In this document: positions 1 through 6,572 of the stretch, in pieces
How positions within the stretch are numbered: the stretch's first letter is position 1
Layout of the letters: each line of letters starts with the position of its first letter
NCBI GenBank assembly: GCA_000431215.1
Contig: HF985611.1
Span: 2,216-31,928 of the forward strand
DNA: 29,713 nucleotides
Direction: 5' to 3'
Source of the DNA: Prevotella sp. CAG:1031
GTDB lineage: Bacteria > Bacteroidota > Bacteroidia > Bacteroidales > Muribaculaceae
Translations under genes and position numbers: made by a program
The notes under the pieces: model-generated
Database searches by the model: none
Seen by the model: only the letters and a program-made list of their open reading frames with translations
Told to the model about the DNA's origin: nothing

Positions 1-60
1 CCGCCTATGGCTACGTCTCACCGACAGCGACGGCGAGCGCCATCTGCTCGTTGTTCCGCG

Positions 61-765
61 CTAACCGGTGCGGGTTGTGGCGCCGACCGACAGAACCGAG
101 ATACGCGCAGTCGGGGCAGCGCTGTGGATCGCCGAGATATTGGCGGACATCGTCGAACCGGTCGTTATGACGTCGTCGACGACCATGACGTGTAACCCGT
201 CAAGCTCATCTGCATTCTCCACATGATAGATTTCTTCCACATTCGCCATTCTCTCGAAGAGCGACCGGCGCGTCTGCGTCTTGTGGGTTCGCGCCACGAG
301 ATTGTCGCCGATAGCGATTCCGGTCACCTGCGAGATGCCTCTGGCAACACGTTCGGCCTGATTATATCCGCGCCGGGCCATCTTCGAATATGACAGCGGC
401 ACGGGCAGCAGAAGGTCGACGCCGTCGAAAAAGCCGTCGGGGTTCATCTCTTCGGCCATCATACGGCCGACATCGACGGCGAGCGCCCAGGCGCCATGAT
501 ATTTGAAATCGTGGACAATATGAGTGAACTCCGAGCCGCGACGATAGAGAAACCATGCCCCGGCGCGTTCAACAGCCACCTGATGGCCCAGTCGCTGATG
601 AATCTCATTGAAAGGATTCGTGTGCCATCCGAGCCGCGGCAATCGCGTCAGGCAACCGAGACAGATCGCCCGCTCGCCGAAAGCCAGCGGAGATCCGCAC
701 ACCGGACAATGGTCGGGATAGACAAATGTCAGCAGCGCTCTCCACGCCGTGCTCACGAACCCCAT
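61..765 (-). CDS. comF: ComF family phosphoribosyltransferase-like protein
   Basis: The 234-residue product has the usual ComF plan. An N-terminal zinc-ribbon-like set of cysteines (C20, C23, C35, C38; CPVCG then CLGC) is followed by a type I phosphoribosyltransferase fold. The PRPP-binding loop VVDDVITTGST lies at about residues 195-205, and the RRGYNQAE segment near 131-138 is typical of the family. ComF in naturally competent bacteria helps take up transforming DNA into the cytoplasm; its role in Bacteroidota is not established. The start ATG lies inside the end of recX (13-base overlap), making this the last visible gene of a four-gene minus-strand operon. Its stop is followed by only 60 bases of window, in which I see no clear terminator or gene. 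The family call is secure, the cellular role is not. Confidence 0.92.
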   Translation of the reverse strand: MGFVSTAWRALLTFVYPDHCPVCGSPLAFGERAICLGCLTRLPRLGWHTNPFNEIHQRLGHQVAVERAGAWFLYRRGSEFTHIVHDFKYHGAWALAVDVGRMMAEEMNPDGFFDGVDLLLPVPLSYSKMARRGYNQAERVARGISQVTGIAIGDNLVARTHKTQTRRSLFERMANVEEIYHVENADELDGLHVMVVDDVITTGSTMSANISAIHSAAPTARISVLSVGATTRTG

Positions 766-1232
766 AACCCTTCAGTCTTCATTATGTCGGCCACAATGGC
801 GCTCTCGAACCCTCGACCGACGGCATGGCGCAATGTTTTCAGACGTTCATTGTAATCAAGCGGCCGTTCGAAACGGGCCGCAAAAGCGAGGATTGTCCCT
901 CGAGCAGACTCGCGATACTCGTCTTCTTCAAGCGCGTCGAGCGCATCGGCTATGGCGTCACGGTCGAGATGTTTCGCCGCGAGCATGGCCCGGATCTTAA
1001 GTCGCCCCCAGCGGCTGTAGCGCATCTTGTCGCGCGCATAGGCCCCGCAGAAGCGGGCGTCGTCGACCAGACGGTTCTCATGCAGATAGCGCATTATCTT
1101 CTCGCTGTTAGCCGTCGATATCTGCCACCGGCGCAGCTTCGCAATCAGGTCGGTCGAACACTGCTCGGAAGCGTTACAAAGCGTCCGCAGCCTCTCAAGT
1201 GCCTCACGCGGCATCATCGGTTTCTTCATCAT
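753..1232 (-). CDS. recX: RecX family regulatory protein
   Basis: The 159-residue protein is all-helical in appearance and matches RecX-type regulators of RecA. It shows the repeated three-helix pattern, with the recognisable stretch ENRLVDDARFCGAYARDK near residues 52-69 and the R-W-G-R-L-K-I element just after. RecX proteins bind RecA filaments and limit their extension or activity during recombination and the SOS response. The length fits the short RecX forms of Bacteroidota. Its start overlaps the prmC stop by four bases (ATGA), and its 3' end overlaps comF by 13 bases, which implies translational coupling. The window holds no recA, so regulation by DNA damage cannot be judged from here. 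Confidence 0.9.
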   Translation of the reverse strand: MMKKPMMPREALERLRTLCNASEQCSTDLIAKLRRWQISTANSEKIMRYLHENRLVDDARFCGAYARDKMRYSRWGRLKIRAMLAAKHLDRDAIADALDALEEDEYRESARGTILAFAARFERPLDYNERLKTLRHAVGRGFESAIVADIMKTEGLWGS

Positions 1233-2083
1233 GACCGCAACGAGGCTATAATGAACCGCTTTCGGCCGAAACTGTCGCGAATAGCCTCGACTTCATCAAA
1301 ATCGTCCTCCAACTGCGAGGACAATACGCCTATTGTCAGTGGATTACATTCGAAATAGAGTCTACCGTCCGGTTTCAGTCCTCCGGCAGCAGCATAACGC
1401 GCAAGCGCGAGATAAAAGCGGAGCGGATCGCTGTCGGGCACAAACAGGGCCACCGATGGCTCGTGACCGAGAACGTTCGCGGACATTTCGGCTCGCTCGC
1501 TGTCGAGAACGTAAGGAGGGTTGCTGACAATAATATCGAAAGGCTCGCCGGGAAGAGAGGCCAGAGAGAGCATATCGGCATTGACGAAGGTGACGGGCGT
1601 GCGCAGGCGTTCAGCATTGCTTCGGGCTACCTCAAGAGCGGCATCGGAATTATCGATTGCCATTACGCGCGCGAAGCGCAGATTTCGCGACAGGGCCACG
1701 GCTATTGCACCGCTCCCGGTGCCGGCATCGAGCACACTGAGGTCAGAGGCTTTTGCCTCGCGGTCAATGATAATGTTGACAAGTTCCTGAGTTTCGGGGC
1801 GTGGTATGAGCACCGAGGGACTGACCTTGATCTTCAGCCCCATGAAATCCTCGTAGCCGAGAATATATTGGAGCGGTTCATGTTTCAGAAGCCGGGCCAC
1901 GATATTCTTAACGGCTTCTACGCGCACTTCGCCAAGCTCTTTGTCGGCATCGACGAGCAGGTCAACGCGACTCCAGCCGGTCACAGATTCGAGCGTGAGG
2001 CGTGTCATCCATTCAGCCTCGCCTCGCCCGTAAAGCGGAATGAGCGCGGCGACAGCGGCGCGGCGAAGATCCCTGACGGTCAT
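1229..2083 (-). CDS. prmC: Peptide chain release factor N5-glutamine methyltransferase PrmC/HemK
   Basis: The 284-residue protein is a class I SAM-dependent methyltransferase with the PrmC signature. It has an N-terminal helical domain (about 1-85), the RPET segment near 95-98, the SAM-binding loop DAGTGSG at 119-125 and the catalytic NPPY motif at 188-191. PrmC methylates the glutamine of the GGQ motif in peptide release factors RF1 and RF2, which raises termination efficiency. Length and motif order are normal. The start overlaps the last codon of the upstream helicase gene by four bases, and the gene is followed with a four-base overlap by recX. Confidence 0.95.
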   Translation of the reverse strand: MTVRDLRRAAVAALIPLYGRGEAEWMTRLTLESVTGWSRVDLLVDADKELGEVRVEAVKNIVARLLKHEPLQYILGYEDFMGLKIKVSPSVLIPRPETQELVNIIIDREAKASDLSVLDAGTGSGAIAVALSRNLRFARVMAIDNSDAALEVARSNAERLRTPVTFVNADMLSLASLPGEPFDIIVSNPPYVLDSERAEMSANVLGHEPSVALFVPDSDPLRFYLALARYAAAGGLKPDGRLYFECNPLTIGVLSSQLEDDFDEVEAIRDSFGRKRFIIASLRS

Positions 2084-3495
2084 TGCTGTGGGGTTTCGGC
2101 AGCATTTCCACCGTCGCCCGGACCCGGACGGCGACGCCCCCTGTTACGCCCTCCGCGATGGCGCCGCTTCTTAGGTTTGGCGGCCTCTTCAGGGACAGGC
2201 TGGGAGCTTTGGGAGTTTGGGGAATCTTGGGTGGTCGGGCGAGGCTTGCGGCCGTCACGGCGTCCGCGGTCACGGCGCCCCTGCCCTTTTCCGGCGCGCT
2301 TGCCGCCGCTGCGGCCACCGTCGCGACGTCCTGAGTCGGAACGGCCTCCATACGACGGAGCAGACCCGAGTTCTTCCGGCACAGCCTCTTTCAGCACCTC
2401 CTTCTCGAGGAAATCCTCAATAGCCTTGAAGTGACGGCGGTCGCGCTCACCGACAAGCGTAACGGCATAGCCTCCGGCACCTGCGCGGGCCGTGCGGCCG
2501 ATGCGGTGAACATAGTCCTCAGCCTCGCGCGGAACATCGTAGTTGACAACCATAGCGATGTCGTCGATGTCGATTCCGCGAGCCACGATGTCGGTGGCCA
2601 CGAGTATATCGATGCGGCCGGCGCGGAAATCGAGCATCACCTCGTCGCGGCGCGCCTGCTCGAGATCGCTGTGCATCTCGGCAGCCTTGACGCCGGCGCG
2701 TCGAAGCTCGCGCGTGAGTTCCTTGACCTTCAGTTTCGACGAAGCGAACACAATCACTCGTTTGTTGGCGCGCGTCTTGAACAGTGATCGCAGAATCGGT
2801 GTCTTCTGCCCTTCGTAGCACACGAACGCGCTCTGGCGGATATTCTCGGCAGGCCTCGACACCTCAAGCTTGACTTCGGCGGGATTCTTCAATATAGCCT
2901 CGGCCATGCGCTGTATTTTGGGGGGCATCGTGGCCGAAAACATAAGAGTCTGGCAGGTCGGAGGCAGCTGCTTGGCAATGGTCATGATGTCGTCGTAGAA
3001 GCCCATGTCGAGCATCCTGTCGGCTTCATCGAGAATGAAGAACGACACGCGCGACAGATCGACATATCCCATCTGAAGATGAGCCAGCAGGCGCCCGGGA
3101 GTGGCGATGACGACATCAGCTCCCATCTTAAGACCGCGCTGCTGGCGCGCAAACTCGGGGCCGTCGGTTCCGCCGAATATCGCCAGCGAATTAACCGGCA
3201 GATAATATGAGAAGCCCTCCATCTGGCGGTCGATCTGCTGGGCGAGCTCGCGCGTAGGCGACATCACCACGCAGTTGATGGCATCTTCGGGATAACCGCC
3301 GCCGGCGAGACTGTCGATAACAGGGAGAAGATAAGCTGCCGTTTTTCCCGTGCCGGTCTGGGCCACGGCTATAAGATCGCGGCCTTCGAGAGCCAGCGGT
3401 ATTGACTGTTCTTGAATGGGGGTGCACTCGTCGAAATTCATCGCATCGAGAGCATCGAGCACCTCATCGCTCAGATCGAGCTCATAAAACTTCAT
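2080..3495 (-). CDS. DEAD-box RNA helicase, RhlE-like, with a basic C-terminal tail
   Basis: The 471-residue protein carries the full DEAD-box set: a Q motif near residues 22-30, Walker A AQTGTGKT at 45-52, PTREL near 80-84, DEAD at 156-159, SAT at 187-189, ARGIDI and HRIGRTARAG in the second RecA-like domain. From about residue 370 it turns into a low-complexity tail rich in Arg, Gly, Lys and Pro, a common RNA-binding extension in RhlE-type helicases. The likely role is ATP-dependent remodelling of structured RNA, for example in ribosome assembly or mRNA decay. It heads the operon and has a good Bacteroidota promoter directly upstream (3517-3548), leaving a very short 5' leader. RhlE and DeaD subfamilies cannot be separated firmly by eye. 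Confidence 0.95.
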   Translation of the reverse strand: MKFYELDLSDEVLDALDAMNFDECTPIQEQSIPLALEGRDLIAVAQTGTGKTAAYLLPVIDSLAGGGYPEDAINCVVMSPTRELAQQIDRQMEGFSYYLPVNSLAIFGGTDGPEFARQQRGLKMGADVVIATPGRLLAHLQMGYVDLSRVSFFILDEADRMLDMGFYDDIMTIAKQLPPTCQTLMFSATMPPKIQRMAEAILKNPAEVKLEVSRPAENIRQSAFVCYEGQKTPILRSLFKTRANKRVIVFASSKLKVKELTRELRRAGVKAAEMHSDLEQARRDEVMLDFRAGRIDILVATDIVARGIDIDDIAMVVNYDVPREAEDYVHRIGRTARAGAGGYAVTLVGERDRRHFKAIEDFLEKEVLKEAVPEELGSAPSYGGRSDSGRRDGGRSGGKRAGKGQGRRDRGRRDGRKPRPTTQDSPNSQSSQPVPEEAAKPKKRRHRGGRNRGRRRPGPGDGGNAAETPQQ

Positions 3496-3516
3496 AGGCT
3501 AATCGAATTACGCCTG

Positions 3517-3548
3517 CAAAGTTAGCAAAATCCAGCGAGTTAGCCAAA
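3517..3548 (-). promoter_or_regulatory. Promoter of the helicase-prmC-recX-comF operon
   Basis: On the minus strand a -33 element TTTG (3545-3548) and a -7 box TAACTTTG (3517-3524) are separated by 20 bases, matching the Bacteroidota sigma-70-type consensus TTTG / TAnnTTTG. The predicted transcript would start only about 15-20 bases before the helicase ATG. No other promoter candidate lies between the four overlapping genes. Confidence 0.7.
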
Positions 3549-3560
3549 CCGCCAAATTTC

Positions 3561-3698
3561 TTATCGGTTACGGATGGCTTCAACCTCCTCGAGTGTAAGA
3601 CCTGTGACCTTGCAGATCGTCGCGTCGTCCATGGCCGCCGCGATTAGATTGCGCGTAACCTCGGCGACTCTTTGGGCGTGGCCTTCAGCGCAACAACG
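3561..3698 (-). pseudogene. C-terminal relic of an Rpn/PD-(D/E)XK nuclease-type protein
   Basis: A minus-strand open frame with no start codon encodes about 42 residues beginning AEGHAQRVAEVTRNLIAAAM and ending with a helix containing VTGLTLEEVEAIRNR before TAA. Proteins of the Rpn / PD-(D/E)XK nuclease 'transposase' group in Bacteroidales typically end in just this way: an AEG-rich helix and then a short TGLTxEEIxxL-like helix. An in-frame stop lies shortly upstream of the conserved part, and the nuclease domain that should precede it is missing. It is most likely the surviving 3' end of a decayed gene. The assignment rests on the tail pattern only, so the parent family is moderately certain. 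Confidence 0.55.
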
Positions 3699-3734
3699 GG
3701 GGGATACCTGTCATCGCACCGTCACATATTGTTT

Positions 3735-3846
3735 GGTAATGATATACTTGTTGGCTACTGACTTTTCATAAATGATTGGCCATCAGATTGTAGGGCTGCA
3801 CCATGGTGCAGCCCTACTTTTAGTAGCCAACATGTTTATTGTTACC
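3735..3846. repeat. Palindromic inverted-repeat element (REP/MITE-like)
   Basis: Two 25-base arms, 3735-3759 and 3822-3846, are inverted copies matching at 21 of 25 positions; the innermost 11 bases (TGTTGGCTACT / AGTAGCCAACA) are perfect. Between the arms, off centre, is a perfect 28-base palindrome at 3790-3817 that starts GTAGGGCTGCACC and is followed by TTTT. Such hairpin-rich short units resemble REP elements or miniature inverted-repeat elements moved in trans by transposases. It lies upstream of the helicase operon promoter and the plus-strand small genes, so a terminator role for the inner hairpin is possible but not needed by the gene layout. Confidence 0.7.
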
Positions 3847-3941
3847 TATTGTCTTACCGTCTTCTTCGTCGCTCGAACTATTTGAACATGACGACGTTGG
3901 AGATTTAAAAGCACTTGTCGAATTCTTTTCGTAATAGTCCT

Positions 3942-4157
3942 ATGACGGATATTTTTATTTATTCGGGCATGTATACCCTGATAGCAGGTCAGATAGTGGC
4001 ACTCATATCTTTCGTGAAAGCGGCGATTATAAAGAGAAAGGTCATTGACAACAAGCTGGCCATGAAAGCGGTGTCGCCATGGCTGAAAGCGGCGGGGATT
4101 ATAACCGTTGTTGGCATCATATTAACCGGAACCGGAATAACAATCGGACTAAACTGA
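3942..4157 (+). CDS. Small two-helix membrane protein, unknown function
   Basis: The 71-residue product has two hydrophobic stretches, roughly residues 7-26 and 52-69, joined by a strongly basic segment containing IIKRKVIDNK and a KAVSPWLKAA stretch. This suggests a small inner-membrane hairpin with its loop in the cytoplasm by the positive-inside rule. I chose the ATG at 3942; an upstream in-frame TTG at 3915 would add nine poorly conserved-looking residues. I recognise no family. It is followed after seven bases by another tiny membrane-protein gene, so the two are probably cotranscribed. Base composition is less GC-rich than the flanking housekeeping genes, in keeping with an accessory origin. 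Confidence 0.6.
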   Translation: MTDIFIYSGMYTLIAGQIVALISFVKAAIIKRKVIDNKLAMKAVSPWLKAAGIITVVGIILTGTGITIGLN

Positions 4158-4164
4158 TAACACT

Positions 4165-4350
4165 ATGTCATTCTTCTGGATAGGTATAATCCTTTTTGCC
4201 TGCGGTGCACTGTTGGCATATATATGCAGAACCGTAATTGCCAAACGACAGAAAGACAGCAAAATATACAAATTCGACACCGTCTTCGGTTACATACTGG
4301 CTTTTACGGCTTTGGCATTCGACATCGCCTCACTGTTCACCAACGACTGA
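4165..4350 (+). CDS. Small two-helix membrane protein, unknown function
   Basis: The 61-residue product starts directly with a hydrophobic segment (about residues 3-22, containing WIGIILFACGALLAYI). A short basic loop RTVIAKRQKDSKIYK follows, then a second hydrophobic segment (about 40-57), and it ends FTND. Topology mirrors the gene just upstream: two membrane helices with a basic loop. It lies seven bases after that gene and before a convergent pseudogene fragment and a hairpin. I recognise no family; size and shape would fit a phage- or toxin-like small membrane protein or a small envelope-stress protein, but nothing in the sequence decides this. Confidence 0.55.
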   Translation: MSFFWIGIILFACGALLAYICRTVIAKRQKDSKIYKFDTVFGYILAFTALAFDIASLFTND

Positions 4351-4359
4351 AAGACAATT

Positions 4360-4500
4360 CCTCTTTTGGGATTTTAACGCCCCTTTTTCTTGACTCGGGG
4401 GCTCATCGCCCAGTGTTCGGTTCAGGTCTCGTCAATACAGTTGCCGAAGTACGAGACGTCAGAGTCGAAATGTCCCATATATGCGATGAAACCGCAACGT
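4360..4500 (-). pseudogene. Decayed 3' fragment of a secreted-protein gene like 5607-6497
   Basis: On the minus strand an open stretch reads MGHFDSDVSYFGNCIDET, then a TGA, then TEHW. This matches the C-terminal part GNWIEETWTESW of the protein at 5607-6497, with the stop falling where that protein has a tryptophan (TGG to TGA). At base level 4411-4446 and 5665-5700 agree at 30 of 36 positions. No intact gene can be drawn around it, and its limits are uncertain. It appears to be the leftover of a duplicated or replaced paralogue. Confidence 0.6.
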
Positions 4501-4522
4501 GGCGTCTACGTTGCGGCTTCAT
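4486..4522. terminator. Hairpin between converging genes, likely bidirectional terminator
   Basis: A 15-base stem with one mismatch (4486-4500 and 4508-4522) closes a 7-base loop, followed by a short T-containing stretch ATTTATC. It lies between the end of the plus-strand small-protein pair and the stop of the minus-strand lipoprotein gene, the expected place for a shared terminator. It overlaps the 5' end of the pseudogene fragment. Confidence 0.6.
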
Positions 4523-4545
4523 TTATCTTGGAAAGGTTCCTGAAA

Positions 4546-5448
4546 TCAATTGCTTTTAAACCTACCGACGAAATATTTGAACTTGGTCGATTTGGTATAT
4601 GCAACCATTCGCGGACTTGCGCTCCAGGGCTTCTCAATCCACCAGATAGCATTGGCAAGCCCTTTTTCCTGATTTTGCCAATATACGATCATAATGATAT
4701 CGTCGTCGATGAGATAACTGCAATTTTTCGTAAGGGCGTAACGATCGCTGTTATACATTCCGACGAGCGACCACGGCATCAGAGGCTGATCATTGCTGAT
4801 GTGATTGCCCTCGACATTGACATTGTCCCAGTTGATTCCATCGCAATAAAGCTGAAGCATGCCATCGGGCATGCCATACTCGGTATTTGTCACTTTGATT
4901 GCGGAGAACTGCACGCCCGTGCTGCTTTGATAGAACATCGTTCCGGAGAACTTGTCACCCGCGCTATTGAATGCACTGATTTCAATAGAAACATTGGCAT
5001 CAAAAAGAGAGATTGTGGATTTGGCGGCATTATAGGCCCAGTCGCCCCAGCCTACCCACTTGTGCATCCAGCTGCCACCGTCGCTGAGACGGAAACGTCC
5101 GTTGGGCAACAATACGAGATTCTGGTCGTATTTACCATCGGTATTCCAGTAGCCGATCAGATTTCGGGTGACATCGCTGTCAGCCATGAAACCTTCGGTG
5201 GAAAGCACCGGGCTGTATAAATTCTCAAACTGTGCGGCGAGTTCGGGGAGATTGGGATTGTGATCGCTGTCGCTGCCTCCACCTCCCGGATTGTCAGGCT
5301 GATCGGGTTCATCCGGCTCATCCGGCTGGCTCGGACCGACAACCGGAACGTCGGGTTCCTGCGGTTCATCCTCGTCGCCGCCACCGCAAGAGAATAAAGC
5401 CGTTGAAGCGAGCAGGGCTGTCAATGATAGTGATAAAAACTTTTTCAT
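4546..5448 (-). CDS. Putative surface lipoprotein with acidic/proline-rich linker
   Basis: The 300-residue protein has a lipoprotein signal peptide with lipobox LFSC (C21) followed by GGGDEDE. Acidic residues just after the lipid cysteine resemble the lipoprotein export signal that sends Bacteroidota lipoproteins to the cell surface. A low-complexity linker of P, D, E and G runs to about residue 60. The rest is a globular, Trp-, Asn- and Ser-rich domain with beta character (for example NLIGYWNTDGKYDQNLVLLP). It has features of the lipocalin-like or META-type stress-response folds found in many Bacteroidales lipoproteins, but I do not recognise the family. It has its own promoter at 5483-5515 and a hairpin downstream, so it is probably monocistronic. 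Base composition is less GC-rich than the flanks. Confidence 0.85.
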   Translation of the reverse strand: MKKFLSLSLTALLASTALFSCGGGDEDEPQEPDVPVVGPSQPDEPDEPDQPDNPGGGGSDSDHNPNLPELAAQFENLYSPVLSTEGFMADSDVTRNLIGYWNTDGKYDQNLVLLPNGRFRLSDGGSWMHKWVGWGDWAYNAAKSTISLFDANVSIEISAFNSAGDKFSGTMFYQSSTGVQFSAIKVTNTEYGMPDGMLQLYCDGINWDNVNVEGNHISNDQPLMPWSLVGMYNSDRYALTKNCSYLIDDDIIMIVYWQNQEKGLANAIWWIEKPWSASPRMVAYTKSTKFKYFVGRFKSN

Positions 5449-5482
5449 AGTTCTTATTGTTGGTATTTACTTAAAAACGGTG

Positions 5483-5515
5483 CAAAACTACGAAAATTTT
5501 ATCGTGCAATCGCAA
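5483..5515 (-). promoter_or_regulatory. Promoter of the surface lipoprotein gene
   Basis: A minus-strand -7 box TAGTTTTG (5483-5490) fits TAnnTTTG. Two TTG triplets, at 5513-5515 (22 bases away) and 5507-5509 (16 bases away), can serve as the -33 element. The lipoprotein ATG follows about 35 bases downstream of the -7 box. Confidence 0.6.
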
Positions 5516-5606
5516 CATTAGTCCTGAAATTACTATTTGCAAACACCGTGATGAAGTTCCGCAACATCCATTTTATCCTGACTACGTGCACGATAAGCCG
5601 GGGCTG

Positions 5607-6497
5607 TCAGTCGTAGTAAGTGATCGAGCGGAAGCGGCCGTTGGTTGTCGGAGCACTCCCTTCCCAGCTTTCGGTCCAGGTCTCTTCGATCCAGTTGCCG
5701 CGGGGGTCGGTCTTGTGCTTAACGTCAGCGGGCGGTGTGCCGTAGACCGACATGTCGCCTTCGGTATTCTCCCAGCTGTCGCTGATCCAGGCCGGGCGGA
5801 ACTGTTCGTTGCAGTCGTAGATGAAGCGGTTCACCTTGACGATATTGCCTTTACGGTCGAAAACCACCATCATTGCCGGCTGCTCCTTACAGACGATCTG
5901 CTTCACTACGCCGTCGGGATAGTAGCTGACCGAATAATTGAACACGCCGTCGGCTTTGCGGGTGCCTACCATAGTAGTGTGCTCACTGAAGCCGGTGATG
6001 CGTCCGCCATCTTTAGCGAAAATATAGGTGGCGACAACATTCATATTATCGGAACAAGGGTCTTGAGTCGGAACCATCGACGTCAGCTGAAGCGAGTCAG
6101 GCAATGCCTCATTGCCGCTGTAGAACACCTTGAAGCTACGGCCTCCGGCTGCGTCGCCGAGATCCTCGCTGAAAGCTGTCAGGCGGCCGTTGCGATCGAA
6201 CTCATAAGTTTCTTCGGCACCCGTGCGGCTTTCAAAGTCGCCGTCGAAGACAGGAGTCGTTATCTTAACCGAGCGGACACCCTCGGGATGTTCGAGACGC
6301 GTTGCATTTCCGGCCGGATCGGGGTCGAGAGTAAGCTTGTCTGCCGATGTCAACGCAAACGGTATTCCGGCTATCGAGATGTGGGGTTTTACAGTGGCTG
6401 TCTTGACGGCGCGCTTCTGGGTCGTGCGACGCGGTGTGGCGGCGCCGACCGGCAGTGCGAGCACGAGTGCCATAGCCATGATGATTGTCTTTTTCAT
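5607..6497 (-). CDS. Secreted protein with RHS-like 'DxxGN' beta repeats, unknown function
   Basis: The 296-residue product has a Sec signal peptide (MKKTIIMAMALVLALPVGAA) without a lipobox, so it is probably periplasmic or secreted. The mature part has scattered YEFDRNGRLTAFS-, FDRKGNIVKV- and TDPRGNWIEE-like units, the short beta-strand pattern also seen in RHS/YD-repeat-like and other small Bacteroidota exported proteins. I recognise no enzyme motif. It starts 75 bases after the 8792-6573 lipoprotein gene, and a strong terminator-like hairpin (6514-6557) fills the gap. It would therefore be expressed by read-through unless a non-consensus promoter is hidden there. A decayed copy of its 3' end lies at 4360-4500. 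Confidence 0.8.
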   Translation of the reverse strand: MKKTIIMAMALVLALPVGAATPRRTTQKRAVKTATVKPHISIAGIPFALTSADKLTLDPDPAGNATRLEHPEGVRSVKITTPVFDGDFESRTGAEETYEFDRNGRLTAFSEDLGDAAGGRSFKVFYSGNEALPDSLQLTSMVPTQDPCSDNMNVVATYIFAKDGGRITGFSEHTTMVGTRKADGVFNYSVSYYPDGVVKQIVCKEQPAMMVVFDRKGNIVKVNRFIYDCNEQFRPAWISDSWENTEGDMSVYGTPPADVKHKTDPRGNWIEETWTESWEGSAPTTNGRFRSITYYD

Positions 6498-6513
6498 AGA
6501 AAATAATGATAAT

Positions 6514-6557
6514 GAAAAGCCACGGCTAAGCCGACTGATACCGGCATAGCCGTGGCT
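6514..6557 (-). terminator. Strong intrinsic terminator hairpin after the lipoprotein operon
   Basis: On the minus strand AGCCACGGCTA (6547-6557) pairs perfectly with TAGCCGTGGCT (6518-6528), with a nested GCCG/CGGC inner stem, and is followed at once by TTTT. It sits 16 bases after the stop of the 6573-8792 gene and ends just upstream of the next start codon at 6497. Confidence 0.8.
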
Positions 6558-6572
6558 GTGATATTCTGTTGA

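Noticed and set aside
7..195. A short Arg-rich plus-strand frame at the window start
   Set aside because: It overlaps the 3' end of comF on the other strand and has no start context or domain.
3574..3771. A 65-codon plus-strand frame upstream of the small membrane genes
   Set aside because: Its first two thirds oppose the better-supported Rpn-like relic, and its end runs into the left repeat arm; no protein features support it.
3790..3817. Intrinsic terminator only
   Set aside because: The hairpin with TTTT could stop transcription, but no plus-strand gene ends before it, and the surrounding inverted arms show it is part of a larger unit.
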